The notes under the pieces were generated by a model. It ran no database searches. It was not told where the DNA came from and worked only from the letters and a program-made list of their open reading frames with translations. A stretch of DNA of 64,000 bases, taken from assembly GCA_964343805.1 (NCBI GenBank), contig CAYFLR010000006.1:1-64000 (forward strand). Reading direction: 5' to 3'. Below, piece by piece: positions 1 to 7,790 of the stretch. The position numbers were made by a program, and so were the translations under genes. The first letter of the stretch is position 1, and every line of letters begins with the position of its first letter. This stretch comes from CAYFLR01 sp964343805 (GTDB taxonomy: Bacteria; Bdellovibrionota_B; Oligoflexia; CAYFLR01).

Positions 1-2
1 AT

Positions 3-515
3 TCGGATATAGGAAAGACTCTCAACCCACTGGAAAGTACAGAGAAGAAATTTAACAAAGCCCTCGAAAGATATAAAATTAATGTGAATACACCTTCTTC
101 CATCAAACAAATGATCAATGCAGGTATTCTAGTTCAAATTGGAACCCGCAAAACCATTGCCTTTTCTAATTTGGCTTTTGAGTACAACGATATTAATGGC
201 AAAACAATCGATGGCAAGTATGCCTATAGCGGTGAATTTCACCTGCGATTTCCCAAAAACTTCCAAGAATTACTAACAGAACTATTAGGAGATAAAGCCT
301 ATATAAGCTTTCTCAATTCGGAATGGAAGGGGGGTCATCGTCCGGGAGTTATGAGTACCGGAGGAACTGGTTTAGTGGTGGGAGGAGGTTTAAAGAAATT
401 AAAATCTCTGGTTAAATTAACTATCTCCTATAATATTGTCAAAAGACATGACAAGATAGGACCAGAATACCAACATGGTCTTGGTGCTCATTTCGGTTTA
501 GCAATAAAGAATTAA
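3..515 (+). CDS. C-terminal part of an unknown protein (5' end outside window)
   Basis: The frame is open from the first bases of the window with no stop, so this is the 3' part of a longer gene; an internal GTG at 84 is only one possible start. About 170 residues are visible. The C-terminus alternates short hydrophobic and polar stretches and has a Gly-rich segment (GGTGLVVGGGLKK), which could be beta-strand or hairpin structure of an envelope protein, but I recognise no family. Its TAA stop overlaps the stop of the convergent GTPase gene in a shared TTAA at 512-515. Confidence 0.6.
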   Translation, partial: SDIGKTLNPLESTEKKFNKALERYKINVNTPSSIKQMINAGILVQIGTRKTIAFSNLAFEYNDINGKTIDGKYAYSGEFHLRFPKNFQELLTELLGDKAYISFLNSEWKGGHRPGVMSTGGTGLVVGGGLKKLKSLVKLTISYNIVKRHDKIGPEYQHGLGAHFGLAIKN

Positions 516-1942
516 TGGGGTTTATATCCGACCTCAAACTGCTCGGAAATCACCTTGATCAAATCTGCTAATTGATGGCGATGCTCATATGATTTTTTCT
601 TCGCAATGCTATTAAAAATCTTTTGCAGTTTTTTCCGATCTTCTGCCTCTAGTTTACTCACAAAGCCCAGCTTATCACGATCTTCAGTTATTTCCATTGG
701 ATTCCGAATAGCGTGACTGCGATCCATAATGGCTTGGAGATGTAATAAGGCGCGATCTAATAAGACCCAAGGAAATACATCGGCTTTGATGGGACCCACC
801 ACCAAACATTTTCCACAAATTTTATAGGAGTGAATGATCTGCTCGGGAGCTTTATAAGAGAGATAAGCACTGGAAGCCAGACCCGTGACACCCCCTAAAA
901 TCGCTCCGGTAAAAAAAGAGGTTTCACCCACCATCAAATCGAGTGCGCCCCCTGCTGCTAAACCACTGGAAAGGCCCGTAAGGATGACCTGCTTTCGTGA
1001 AAGACCCAGAAGTTCCCAGGTTTCACTGCTAAAAAGATCCTTTTCATAGATGGGTTTATCGAGTCTTTTCTCCACTCTTTCTACTTTTTTATAGTTAAAA
1101 AGCAGTTCCACTTTTTTCCGGCATCTCGCTTCTAGTTCTTCTAGAAACTGATTGTATTTTAAAATGGCATTTTTACGATCCGAATCGCTCACCCGTTTTT
1201 TACCCGCAGGGAGAGATATAACTTCGGTTAATACTTCAAAAATAAGTTCAGCGATCAAATCATAGGCATCTTGAAAGCGGTAAGATTGACTCTCTTGCAG
1301 TAGGGATTTGACCTCTTGTAAATGATCTCCCATTAAGGGATCGAAGCTTTTTAAAGCTTCAAATAAAACCAGTCGATCTTGAAATTTGACCGTTCCTGCA
1401 TTAAACAAGCGCACATTGTGAAAAAATTGAAATAGGGCCGTTTGCCAATCTTTAGAGAAATCCTTGGGACCAATACTGTTTATCAGTGCGATGCAAGGCT
1501 TACCAGTTCTTCTTATAATTTCAAATTCATCTTCGTAACTCTTGCGATAAGGATGGCTGCCATCTACCACATAGAGGATATAACGAGGGGCATCATGATT
1601 CTCATCATCTTCCATAATGGCTGATAGGAGCCTCACTTCATCAACAAACTCATGGCTCTTTTTAAAAGTAGAGATAAACTCTTTCACTAGCAGAGGCCGA
1701 TCTTTGGCACTTTTTTCTCGCTCTTTCATCCATAAAAGAACTGACTCAGGCTCTTGAAAGCCCGGTGTGTCAATCACCTTGAACAGAGGCTCCCCATCTA
1801 CCATCATATCGTATGAGCCACAATCCACAGTAGTACCTGGTTCTGGACCAATCAAGACTTCATCATTTTCAGTCAATGAAGCCACAATGCTTGACTTTCC
1901 TTCGTTAACTCTGCCCACTACCACAAAAATTGGGATCATCAA
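512..1942 (-). CDS. GTPase / DUF3482 family protein
   Basis: A 476-residue P-loop GTPase. G1 is GRVNEGKSS at residues 10-18 and G3 is DTPG at 58-61. The usual NKxD G4 motif is not obvious; the best match is the stretch ALINSIGPKD near 150-160. After the G domain comes a long helical region and, near residues 318-366, a Gly/Ala-rich hydrophobic hairpin that could insert in a membrane. This order matches GTPase/DUF3482 proteins of proteobacteria, which are usually encoded beside a DUF2868 protein, as here: it overlaps the upstream DUF2868 gene by 4 nt, so the two are probably translationally coupled. The cellular role is not established. Confidence 0.85.
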   Translation of the reverse strand: MMIPIFVVVGRVNEGKSSIVASLTENDEVLIGPEPGTTVDCGSYDMMVDGEPLFKVIDTPGFQEPESVLLWMKEREKSAKDRPLLVKEFISTFKKSHEFVDEVRLLSAIMEDDENHDAPRYILYVVDGSHPYRKSYEDEFEIIRRTGKPCIALINSIGPKDFSKDWQTALFQFFHNVRLFNAGTVKFQDRLVLFEALKSFDPLMGDHLQEVKSLLQESQSYRFQDAYDLIAELIFEVLTEVISLPAGKKRVSDSDRKNAILKYNQFLEELEARCRKKVELLFNYKKVERVEKRLDKPIYEKDLFSSETWELLGLSRKQVILTGLSSGLAAGGALDLMVGETSFFTGAILGGVTGLASSAYLSYKAPEQIIHSYKICGKCLVVGPIKADVFPWVLLDRALLHLQAIMDRSHAIRNPMEITEDRDKLGFVSKLEAEDRKKLQKIFNSIAKKKSYEHRHQLADLIKVISEQFEVGYKPH

Positions 1943-3489
1943 TCCTCTCCAATGACGCCCACAAAGGGTTCATTCCAGGTTTTAATATAGCGGCTCCATA
2001 AAGCAATCCTCTCTCTGGGGATCTCTTCATTTTCACTTTCAGCCATTTGCACCAGTTTAAAATAGACTTTGGTACGAGGTCCTATTGATTTTTTGATGTG
2101 ATTAATAAACCTTAAAAGTGACTTAGTGGGAGATTCCCAAGCCTCTACGAGAATAAAAACCGATTCCACTTCTATTCCTAATGGGTCTATCATTGCGTTC
2201 AGTTGCTCTACGGAGGGAATACCATCAGCTCCCCCAAATGGGAAAATCTTCACTAGTCCCACTCCCTGTTCTTTCTCCAACAAATCGGAGATTTGATCAT
2301 CAGGGAGAGAGAGGTCTCGCCATTTAAAACCGATTCCTTTTTTGCTAGTGGAAGAAAGGCTCACTATCTCTTGTGAGGCTTCCAGAGCAGAAGCAATAGG
2401 CTGTTCATCCTCCTTAGAAAAATAAACGGTTGCTCTAAACAGACGGTGGTAGAGATGATCACAGGTCAAGGAATCAAAGGGCAGGTTTTTTAACAAAGAA
2501 GCAACTTTAAAATAAGAGACCAAGTACAAAATCAGTCGAGGTAATACAGCATAAACCAATAAACAGGCCAGCAAAAAAGCCCACCACTCACCTAATTCAG
2601 CCACATTTAAGGCGCGAGTCCCACCGGTGGAAACTCCATACTTACTCTCTAAATGAAAGTACTGAGTGTTTTTAATTAGGTCGGCTGAAGGCACTGCCTG
2701 CTGCCATAACCAGCTCCAGGGAAGAGAAAGGGCATGAATAAATTTAGTGAATTGAGCGGAGGTTATGGGAAGTGTTGTATTCCAGGCAAAGGCAATATCA
2801 TAAAATGCCACTTTATAAATAAAAGCAGCCAACGCCGACAGGTTAAAAAAGAGAGCCATCTTTTGTATTTTAAATAGAATAAACCACCACTCTAAAGTGC
2901 GGTACAGGCGATCAAAGTATTTAAGTGAGTCCAATTGAAAAAGTGAGCGAGCTTTTGTAACCACTACCTGACTCTTTGGGTTGTGAGTTAAAAAGAGAGC
3001 GAGCTTACTCACTAAAACTTGCACACTCCCTAAGGGAGAATCACCTTTTCCCTTTCTAAAAAGTCTCAAACTTAAGTAGTTATAAAAGAAAAGGCCATAA
3101 AGAAAAAACTGTACACCGATCAAAACCACCAGGAAGTGAATGAGATTCACCGGGTGTTTTCCATCATAAAGTAGTAAAAGCCATGAGGTACATCCTCCCC
3201 AAAGAACCCCCAGGATCATTAAAATAACATCCAAAAGTTTCAATCCATGTTCGCTGTTGGCTCTAACCTCATGAGAAGAGGAGGAAGGTAACTTGTGTAA
3301 CCACGCTTTGAACCCTACCGAACGGGGAATTTCTTTAGTAGGGATAGATTTAAATTGTTCTTGAATCTCCTGGCCAATAGGGCGATCCCTTTGAATAAGG
3401 GACTCTTTATCCATGTCTTGATCCCGTTTTAATTGAGATTCAAACTGGATTAAATCAACTATAGTAAATGGACTATTTTGTTTTTTCAT
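1939..3489 (-). CDS. DUF2868 family membrane protein
   Basis: About 516 residues from ATG at 3489; a TTG at 3498 overlapping the pldA stop is an alternative start. A charged N-terminal region of about 95 residues is followed by several hydrophobic segments (near 90-145, 205-245 and 300-335) that look transmembrane. The C-terminal part has an alpha/beta pattern with a strand like VESVFILVEAWE, consistent with a soluble domain. The membrane topology and the partnership with a DUF3482 GTPase are typical of DUF2868. It is the middle gene of a pldA-DUF2868-GTPase operon with overlapping ends, suggesting a shared envelope role; function unknown. Confidence 0.8.
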   Translation of the reverse strand: MKKQNSPFTIVDLIQFESQLKRDQDMDKESLIQRDRPIGQEIQEQFKSIPTKEIPRSVGFKAWLHKLPSSSSHEVRANSEHGLKLLDVILMILGVLWGGCTSWLLLLYDGKHPVNLIHFLVVLIGVQFFLYGLFFYNYLSLRLFRKGKGDSPLGSVQVLVSKLALFLTHNPKSQVVVTKARSLFQLDSLKYFDRLYRTLEWWFILFKIQKMALFFNLSALAAFIYKVAFYDIAFAWNTTLPITSAQFTKFIHALSLPWSWLWQQAVPSADLIKNTQYFHLESKYGVSTGGTRALNVAELGEWWAFLLACLLVYAVLPRLILYLVSYFKVASLLKNLPFDSLTCDHLYHRLFRATVYFSKEDEQPIASALEASQEIVSLSSTSKKGIGFKWRDLSLPDDQISDLLEKEQGVGLVKIFPFGGADGIPSVEQLNAMIDPLGIEVESVFILVEAWESPTKSLLRFINHIKKSIGPRTKVYFKLVQMAESENEEIPRERIALWSRYIKTWNEPFVGVIGED

Positions 3490-3494
3490 AAGTC

Positions 3495-4340
3495 TCAATA
3501 TGAAAGCATAAAACCCAAACGGTATTTACGCTGAAAACGGTTGTAGTGCAGCATGTTTTCACCATAACCAATAAAATATTGTGCATAGTATCGAGGGTTA
3601 AATCCCCAATCTATTAACCATGAAACCGGAAGCCGAAAGTCAAAACCCAACTCCAAACTGCCCTTCTCTATATCTTTAGTATTTCCCTTACGTAATTTCA
3701 ATTCCAGTCTGGTATCATCATTAAAAAGGTGCCAAATTGCCAGCTCAAAATTGCCGTAGTATTCTCCAATATCAGCATTTTCAAAGAGTTCATCATTGAC
3801 TATATGGAGGTTTTTAAAAAAGTTATCCAGTAGAATCCAAGAGTTGAGGTCAATGAGCCATTTTTCTCCAATACCCCAATGACTCCAGATAAAAAGACGA
3901 TTCCAGGACCTAGAATTTCCACTGGCTAAATCTCGACCATTGGACTCATGATCAAAACCATAGCGGTATTTCTTTAGAAATGAGCCTAAAATCCCCTCAC
4001 CCTGCACTTCGTGCTCAAAGAAAAACTCTGGGTGGTAGTTGGTATCTTCAAAAGGGGCCGATCTTTCGGTATCCCACAAATCCCAGAATGATTTTTGAGT
4101 GTAGGCAAACCATAAATTGCCAATCAGATAGTACTTTACACTGAACTGGAACTTGACTTGATTGTGTTCCTTTTGGCGGGCCCAATAGGCCGGGGAGATT
4201 TTGGTTCCCATTCCAGTGATAAGATAATTCCTTCTAAATTTTTGAAAGCGATTCTCTTCAATCGGCTGATCAGGGTGAGCAGCTATTTGCCCCCACCATC
4301 CGCCAAGTAAAACAAGAGTTCCAAGAAGCAATAATCTCAA
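3495..4340 (-). CDS. pldA: outer membrane phospholipase A (OMPLA)
   Basis: A beta-barrel phospholipase A1/A2 of the outer membrane that cleaves misplaced phospholipids in the outer leaflet. The signature is at residues 129-147 with HESNG, then SRSWNR, placing the catalytic residues at H131, S133 and N147; the spacing is two residues longer than in the E. coli enzyme. I chose a TTG start at 4340: it follows GGGAG with 6-nt spacing and begins a good signal peptide (LLLLGTLVLLGG). The longer frame up to 4508 would run into a palindromic repeat and is unlikely to be translated. Length 281 residues, as usual. Its stop overlaps the possible TTG start of the DUF2868 gene. Confidence 0.88.
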   Translation of the reverse strand: MRLLLLGTLVLLGGWWGQIAAHPDQPIEENRFQKFRRNYLITGMGTKISPAYWARQKEHNQVKFQFSVKYYLIGNLWFAYTQKSFWDLWDTERSAPFEDTNYHPEFFFEHEVQGEGILGSFLKKYRYGFDHESNGRDLASGNSRSWNRLFIWSHWGIGEKWLIDLNSWILLDNFFKNLHIVNDELFENADIGEYYGNFELAIWHLFNDDTRLELKLRKGNTKDIEKGSLELGFDFRLPVSWLIDWGFNPRYYAQYFIGYGENMLHYNRFQRKYRLGFMLSY

Positions 4341-4416
4341 AGGTTTCTCCCAGTAGGTTACATAACAAGGAGGGGCTATTATGCCCGAATAATAAGGGCA
4401 ATGCCACCTCATTTTT

Positions 4417-4695
4417 ATGAAAAGTTCTAATGTGAGCACAAAGAATATAGGGGGGTAGGAGGAAGTTAATATCTTATATTCTTCGCCAACACCTCGTATC
4501 GAAGCCAAAATAATACGAAAACAGAACTCTGGTTAATACCACGAGCATTCTCCTGCGGAGTGCTCTGTATTAACCATCGAACAGCTGTTTTCTTATGTAT
4601 TATTTTTGCTTCGTACGGGGTGTAAGGCTCAGTCTAGTGATATTAACTTCCTCCTACCCCCCTATATTCTCTCTACCCACTTTAGTTCTTTTCAT
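4417..4695. repeat. long palindromic element 1
   Basis: Inverted repeat with arms of about 110-120 nt. A core of 32 nt is perfect (4442-4473 against 4639-4670) and the arms stay similar outward to 4417 and 4695 and inward to about 4535 and 4569. The loop is about 30 nt. The inner arms hold cgccaacacctcgtat on one side and gccttacaccccgta (as reverse complement) on the other, a pair also found in element 2 at 5313-5487. It lies upstream of pldA. No transposase is visible. Confidence 0.8.
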
Positions 4696-4734
4696 ATTCA
4701 CAATTCTCTTTCTTCTTTTCTCCCGAACTGCTCT

Positions 4735-5063
4735 CTTTTTCTATCTGGCTTTCCTGTTGATTTGGTTTTCGTGCTTTTCTATCCAACTTTCCCGTTGATT
4801 TGTTTTTATTAGCTGAGTACTCGTTAATTCCCCACACTTCNNNNNNNNNNNNNNNNNNNNNNNNNNNNNNNNNNNNNNNNNNNNNNNNNNNNNNNNNNNN
4901 NNNNNNNNNNNNNNNNNNNNNNNNNNNNNNNNNNNNNNNNCTTTCCTATCTAACTTTCCCGTCGATTTGTTTTTATTAGCTGAGTACTCGTTAATTCCCC
5001 ACACTTCCTTTCCTATCTAACTTTCCCGTCGATTTGTTTTTATTAGCTGAGTACTCGTTAATA
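4735..5063. repeat. 67-bp tandem repeat array, interrupted by assembly gap
   Basis: Direct repeats with a period of exactly 67 nt: units begin at 4774, 4941 and 5008, the last being partial, and a degenerate partial unit precedes 4774. The unit starts ctttcctatctaactttccc and ends gttaattccccacactt. The 100-N gap at 4841-4940 starts exactly at a unit boundary, so the true copy number is unknown. The period is not a multiple of 3 and no continuous frame crosses it, so it is noncoding. Confidence 0.85.
4841..4940. other. assembly gap (100 N)
   Basis: A run of exactly 100 N inside the 67-bp tandem array. A round 100 is usually a placeholder, so the real length is unknown and may hide further repeat units. 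Confidence 0.95.
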
Positions 5064-5088
5064 CCGTTTAAAACAAAAGACTTAATAT

Positions 5089-5255
5089 TAAACATTCTTT
5101 GTGCGCGGAAAATTGGTGGTAAATTATTACAGTTCCTGGATATCATTGTAGATATACCCTCTTTTTAAGGTAAGGTATTAAAATGGGTTAGATAATACTA
5201 ATGAAAGGCAATCGAGAGGGTAAAACACCAATTTTCCGCGCACAAAGTAAACATT
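5089..5255. mobile_element. MITE-like element with 22-bp TIRs and 8-bp target duplication
   Basis: A 151-bp element (5097-5247) is bounded by perfect 22-nt terminal inverted repeats, ctttgtgcgcggaaaattgg.. at 5097-5118 and its reverse complement at 5226-5247. Both sides carry the same 8 nt, taaacatt (5089-5096 and 5248-5255), as expected for a target-site duplication. Inside is a second small inverted pair (taccctct / agagggta). There is no open frame long enough for a transposase, so it would depend on one encoded elsewhere. 8-nt duplications occur in several IS families, so I do not assign one. Confidence 0.8.
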
Positions 5256-5312
5256 AGAGATAGACAGTTCAGGGCTTGATAGCATTTAAATTAAATGAAA
5301 TTAAATTAAATA

Positions 5313-5487
5313 CTTTGAGTGCAAGTGAGAAACCTCCTGTTAGCTTTATTTAATTATGCATAGTCCGAGACTTACACCCCGTTAAACCGGAGTTCTTTTT
5401 TTAACCATCCATTTTGATACGGGGTGTTGGCGAGGAATATTAGATAATTAAATAAAGTTAACAGGAGGTTTTTTATATGCACTCAAG
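5313..5487. repeat. long palindromic element 2 (related to element 1)
   Basis: Inverted repeat of about 175 nt. The best arm segment is 5331-5357 against 5444-5470, 26 of 27 positions matching; the inner arms are weaker. It shares with element 1 the paired strings cttacaccccgt and cgccaacacc(cc)gtat, in swapped arms, so the two look like diverged copies of one family. Its right end supplies AGGAGG in front of the small frame at 5477. Confidence 0.75.
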
Positions 5488-5575
5488 AAGTATAAAATTC
5501 AGTATAATAAAACTTGGATCAGCCTGGCACCTTAATTGCATTTTATTTCCTTTTGAGCTTTTTACCAGGCAATAG
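5477..5575 (+). CDS. possible 32-residue leader peptide upstream of Hsp70
   Basis: ATG at 5477 follows AGGAGG by 7 nt. The frame encodes 32 mostly hydrophobic or basic residues (MHSRSIKFSIIKLG...) and stops at TAG 5573-5575, which sits inside the TAGGAGG ribosome site of the next gene. That layout allows translational coupling. There is no homology I recognise, and the ribosome site comes from the arm of a palindromic repeat, so this may be chance. Confidence 0.35.
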   Translation: MHSRSIKFSIIKLGSAWHLNCILFPFELFTRQ

Positions 5576-5585
5576 GAGGAAAAAT

Positions 5586-6875
5586 ATGAGCAAACATCCT
5601 AACAACTCTAAACCGGTCTATGCGATCGACTTTGGGACTTCGAATTCGTTGATAGGTCTAGCTAATAATAACGAGATCCAACCCTCTTTACCCATTGATC
5701 CTTCCTCGGGAGATCCCACCCTTTTCAGAAGTATCATCTACTTCCCTAACGCGGATCAATGCTACTGGGGATCTAACGCTATTCAAAAGTTTGTAGAAAA
5801 TGATATGGAGGGACGTTTGCTCCGCTCCTTTAAAAGGTTTTTGCCTAAAAAGAACTTTATCGGCACCTATGTGGAAAATCGCCCCCTCAACCTGGAAGAT
5901 ATTGTGGCAATTTTTCTCAAAGAGCTCAAAACCAGAGCAGATACCCAGCTGGATCAAGATGTGGAATCTGTTATTCTCGGTCACCCTGCTCGCTTCTCTT
6001 TAAATGATCAAGATCATAATTATGGTCTTTATCGATTAAAAAGAGCCGCCAAGGAAGCGGGCTTTAAACATATTGAGTTTGCTCCCGAGCCTATTGCTGC
6101 TCTCACCGCTTTTTTCAAACAATATACCGATATAAGAAAAGTGCTCTGTGTGGATTTAGGAGGTGGTACTTCCGATTTTACCATTATGGATCTACCCAAA
6201 GGTGATTTTAGTGAAGTGAAGGTGCTGGCTTTACAAGGAATTCCAGTAGCTGGCGATGCCTTTGATGGCGATATTATGAAACACGATCTTTCCCCCTATT
6301 TCGGGGCCAATGTAAAATATCAAATTCCCATGAGCAGTCACGTCCTCCAAATGCCAAAACAACTCAAAAGCCGGCTCTATTCACCGGCAGAAATTTGCAC
6401 CATGCTCAGACCTGATTTTAAGAACTTTATTGGAGAGGTGGAAAATTGCTTACTGCCTTCAGAAGAAAAAACACCGCTAACCAGGCTAAAAACCCTGCTC
6501 GAAGATAACCAGGGGTTTTTGATTTTTGAAGCCATTGAAGCGGCGAAAGTAAGACTCTCAAAAGATCCCACGACCAGGTTTCAATACTCTTATCCCGATT
6601 TAGAGATCGATCATGAACTGACCCAAGACTATTTTTATGAATATGCTCAATCCACCTTAGGTCAAATAACAGGGACGCTGGAAGAGTGTATCAAACAGGC
6701 TGAATGTCAGGCAGAAGATATAGATCTTGTCTGCCTTACAGGGGGAACGGCTCAGATGCCCCTAGTGAAAAAAGCACTTTTAGAAACCTTTCCTGCGGAA
6801 AAAATCCATTTCTTTAATCACTATCATAGTGTAGTTGAAGGGCTATGTCATATTGCCCAAGAAAAACTGTTTTAA
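5586..6875 (+). CDS. Hsp70-family (YegD/DnaK-like) protein without substrate-binding domain
   Basis: 429 residues from ATG 5586, after AGGAGG. It has the actin-fold ATPase motifs of Hsp70: phosphate-1 AIDFGTSNS near the N-terminus, phosphate-2 VDLGGGTSDF near the middle, and the adenosine motif LTGGTAQMP near the C-terminus. It ends there, so the peptide-binding domain of DnaK is absent, as in E. coli YegD. It probably acts in the cytoplasm as a specialised chaperone-like ATPase; the partner is unknown. The next gene, a GIN-domain lipoprotein, follows 26 nt later on the same strand and may be co-transcribed. Confidence 0.88.
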   Translation: MSKHPNNSKPVYAIDFGTSNSLIGLANNNEIQPSLPIDPSSGDPTLFRSIIYFPNADQCYWGSNAIQKFVENDMEGRLLRSFKRFLPKKNFIGTYVENRPLNLEDIVAIFLKELKTRADTQLDQDVESVILGHPARFSLNDQDHNYGLYRLKRAAKEAGFKHIEFAPEPIAALTAFFKQYTDIRKVLCVDLGGGTSDFTIMDLPKGDFSEVKVLALQGIPVAGDAFDGDIMKHDLSPYFGANVKYQIPMSSHVLQMPKQLKSRLYSPAEICTMLRPDFKNFIGEVENCLLPSEEKTPLTRLKTLLEDNQGFLIFEAIEAAKVRLSKDPTTRFQYSYPDLEIDHELTQDYFYEYAQSTLGQITGTLEECIKQAECQAEDIDLVCLTGGTAQMPLVKKALLETFPAEKIHFFNHYHSVVEGLCHIAQEKLF

Positions 6876-6901
6876 ACATTATTTATATCGAGGAAAATAA
6901 A

Positions 6902-7621
6902 ATGAAAAATAAAATTAGACTCATCACTTACATCTCAACTTGCTTGCTCTTCTTTGGCTGCGAATTGCGATTAAATACCAACTGTGTCAGTTCGAATGGG
7001 CCCATTGTAAAAGCAAGCCGAACTCCCTCTTCTTTCCATAGCATTTCCTTAGATGTCCCTGCTGAACTCCGTATCTCCCAATCTCAAGAGACCAAGGTTA
7101 CACTGGAAGGATCCGCGAACATATTAGACCTTATAGAAGCAGAGAGCTATAACGGACATCTTAAAATTGGGAGTAAGCAATGTTTTAATACTGGAACTCC
7201 ACTTAAGATTTTAGTCTCATTACCCACTCTCCAATATTTGGGTATTAATGGATCGGGTGTGGCTACCAGCTTTGGCAACCTCCAACTGCAAGAGGTGGAG
7301 CTTAAGATTTCAGGTTCTGGTGAGATTTCTCTTCCTTTAGTGGCGCAAAAAATTGAAGCCACCATTGCTGGCAGTGGGGATATCAGCCTCAGAGGTCAAT
7401 CTAAACGAGTTGAAGTGAGTATTTCTGGATCGGGTGATTTTGATGGCAAAGAGCTACTTAGTGAAGAGGGTGAAGTTCATATCAGCGGATCGGGAAATGT
7501 GGTTATCCACAGTAAAAAGCGTTTACAAACATCTATATCTGGGAGTGGATCGGTAAGATACTTGGGGCAACCTAAGCTAAAAGTTTCTACCCGGGGATCA
7601 GGAACTGTTTCACCTTTGTAG
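6902..7621 (+). CDS. lipoprotein with GIN (DUF2807) beta-helix domain
   Basis: 239 residues from ATG 6902 (the frame opens earlier, inside the Hsp70 gene). The signal peptide ends in a lipobox LFFGC at about residue 20, so it is probably lipid-anchored. The rest matches the head GIN domain: after SLDVPAELRISQ come repeated strands punctuated by GSG (INGSG, ISGSG, IAGSG, ISGSG, ISGSG, ISGSG, TRGSG), the turn pattern of a right-handed beta helix. GIN proteins are common in Bacteroidota and some Leptospira-like and deltaproteobacterial genomes; their function is unclear. Confidence 0.85.
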   Translation: MKNKIRLITYISTCLLFFGCELRLNTNCVSSNGPIVKASRTPSSFHSISLDVPAELRISQSQETKVTLEGSANILDLIEAESYNGHLKIGSKQCFNTGTPLKILVSLPTLQYLGINGSGVATSFGNLQLQEVELKISGSGEISLPLVAQKIEATIAGSGDISLRGQSKRVEVSISGSGDFDGKELLSEEGEVHISGSGNVVIHSKKRLQTSISGSGSVRYLGQPKLKVSTRGSGTVSPL

Positions 7622-7790
7622 GATAAAGCCTGATTTAGGGTAATAGCTTTTTGAAAATACAAACTTGCAATAATATCCATTTTAAATATTATCGCATTAC
7701 CAGCCTGCAATTTTACTCAATTCAAATCTTACTGCATTGTATTTTGCATTAAATTCTGATATAGTTATTAGCGCACAACAAGGAGGATAA

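Noticed and set aside
4341..4508. Long N-terminus of PldA
   Set aside because: It overlaps a palindromic repeat and precedes a clear signal peptide; TTG 4340 with a ribosome site is better.
4741..5004. Minus-strand ORF crossing the N gap
   Set aside because: It is made of the tandem repeat in different frames and unknown residues; the repeat length is not a multiple of 3.
4735..5063. CRISPR array
   Set aside because: The units are head-to-tail 67-bp copies with no variable spacers, and there are no cas genes.
5313..5487. Integron attC site
   Set aside because: The palindrome shape is suggestive, but matching GTTRRRY / RYYYAAC core sites could not be placed.
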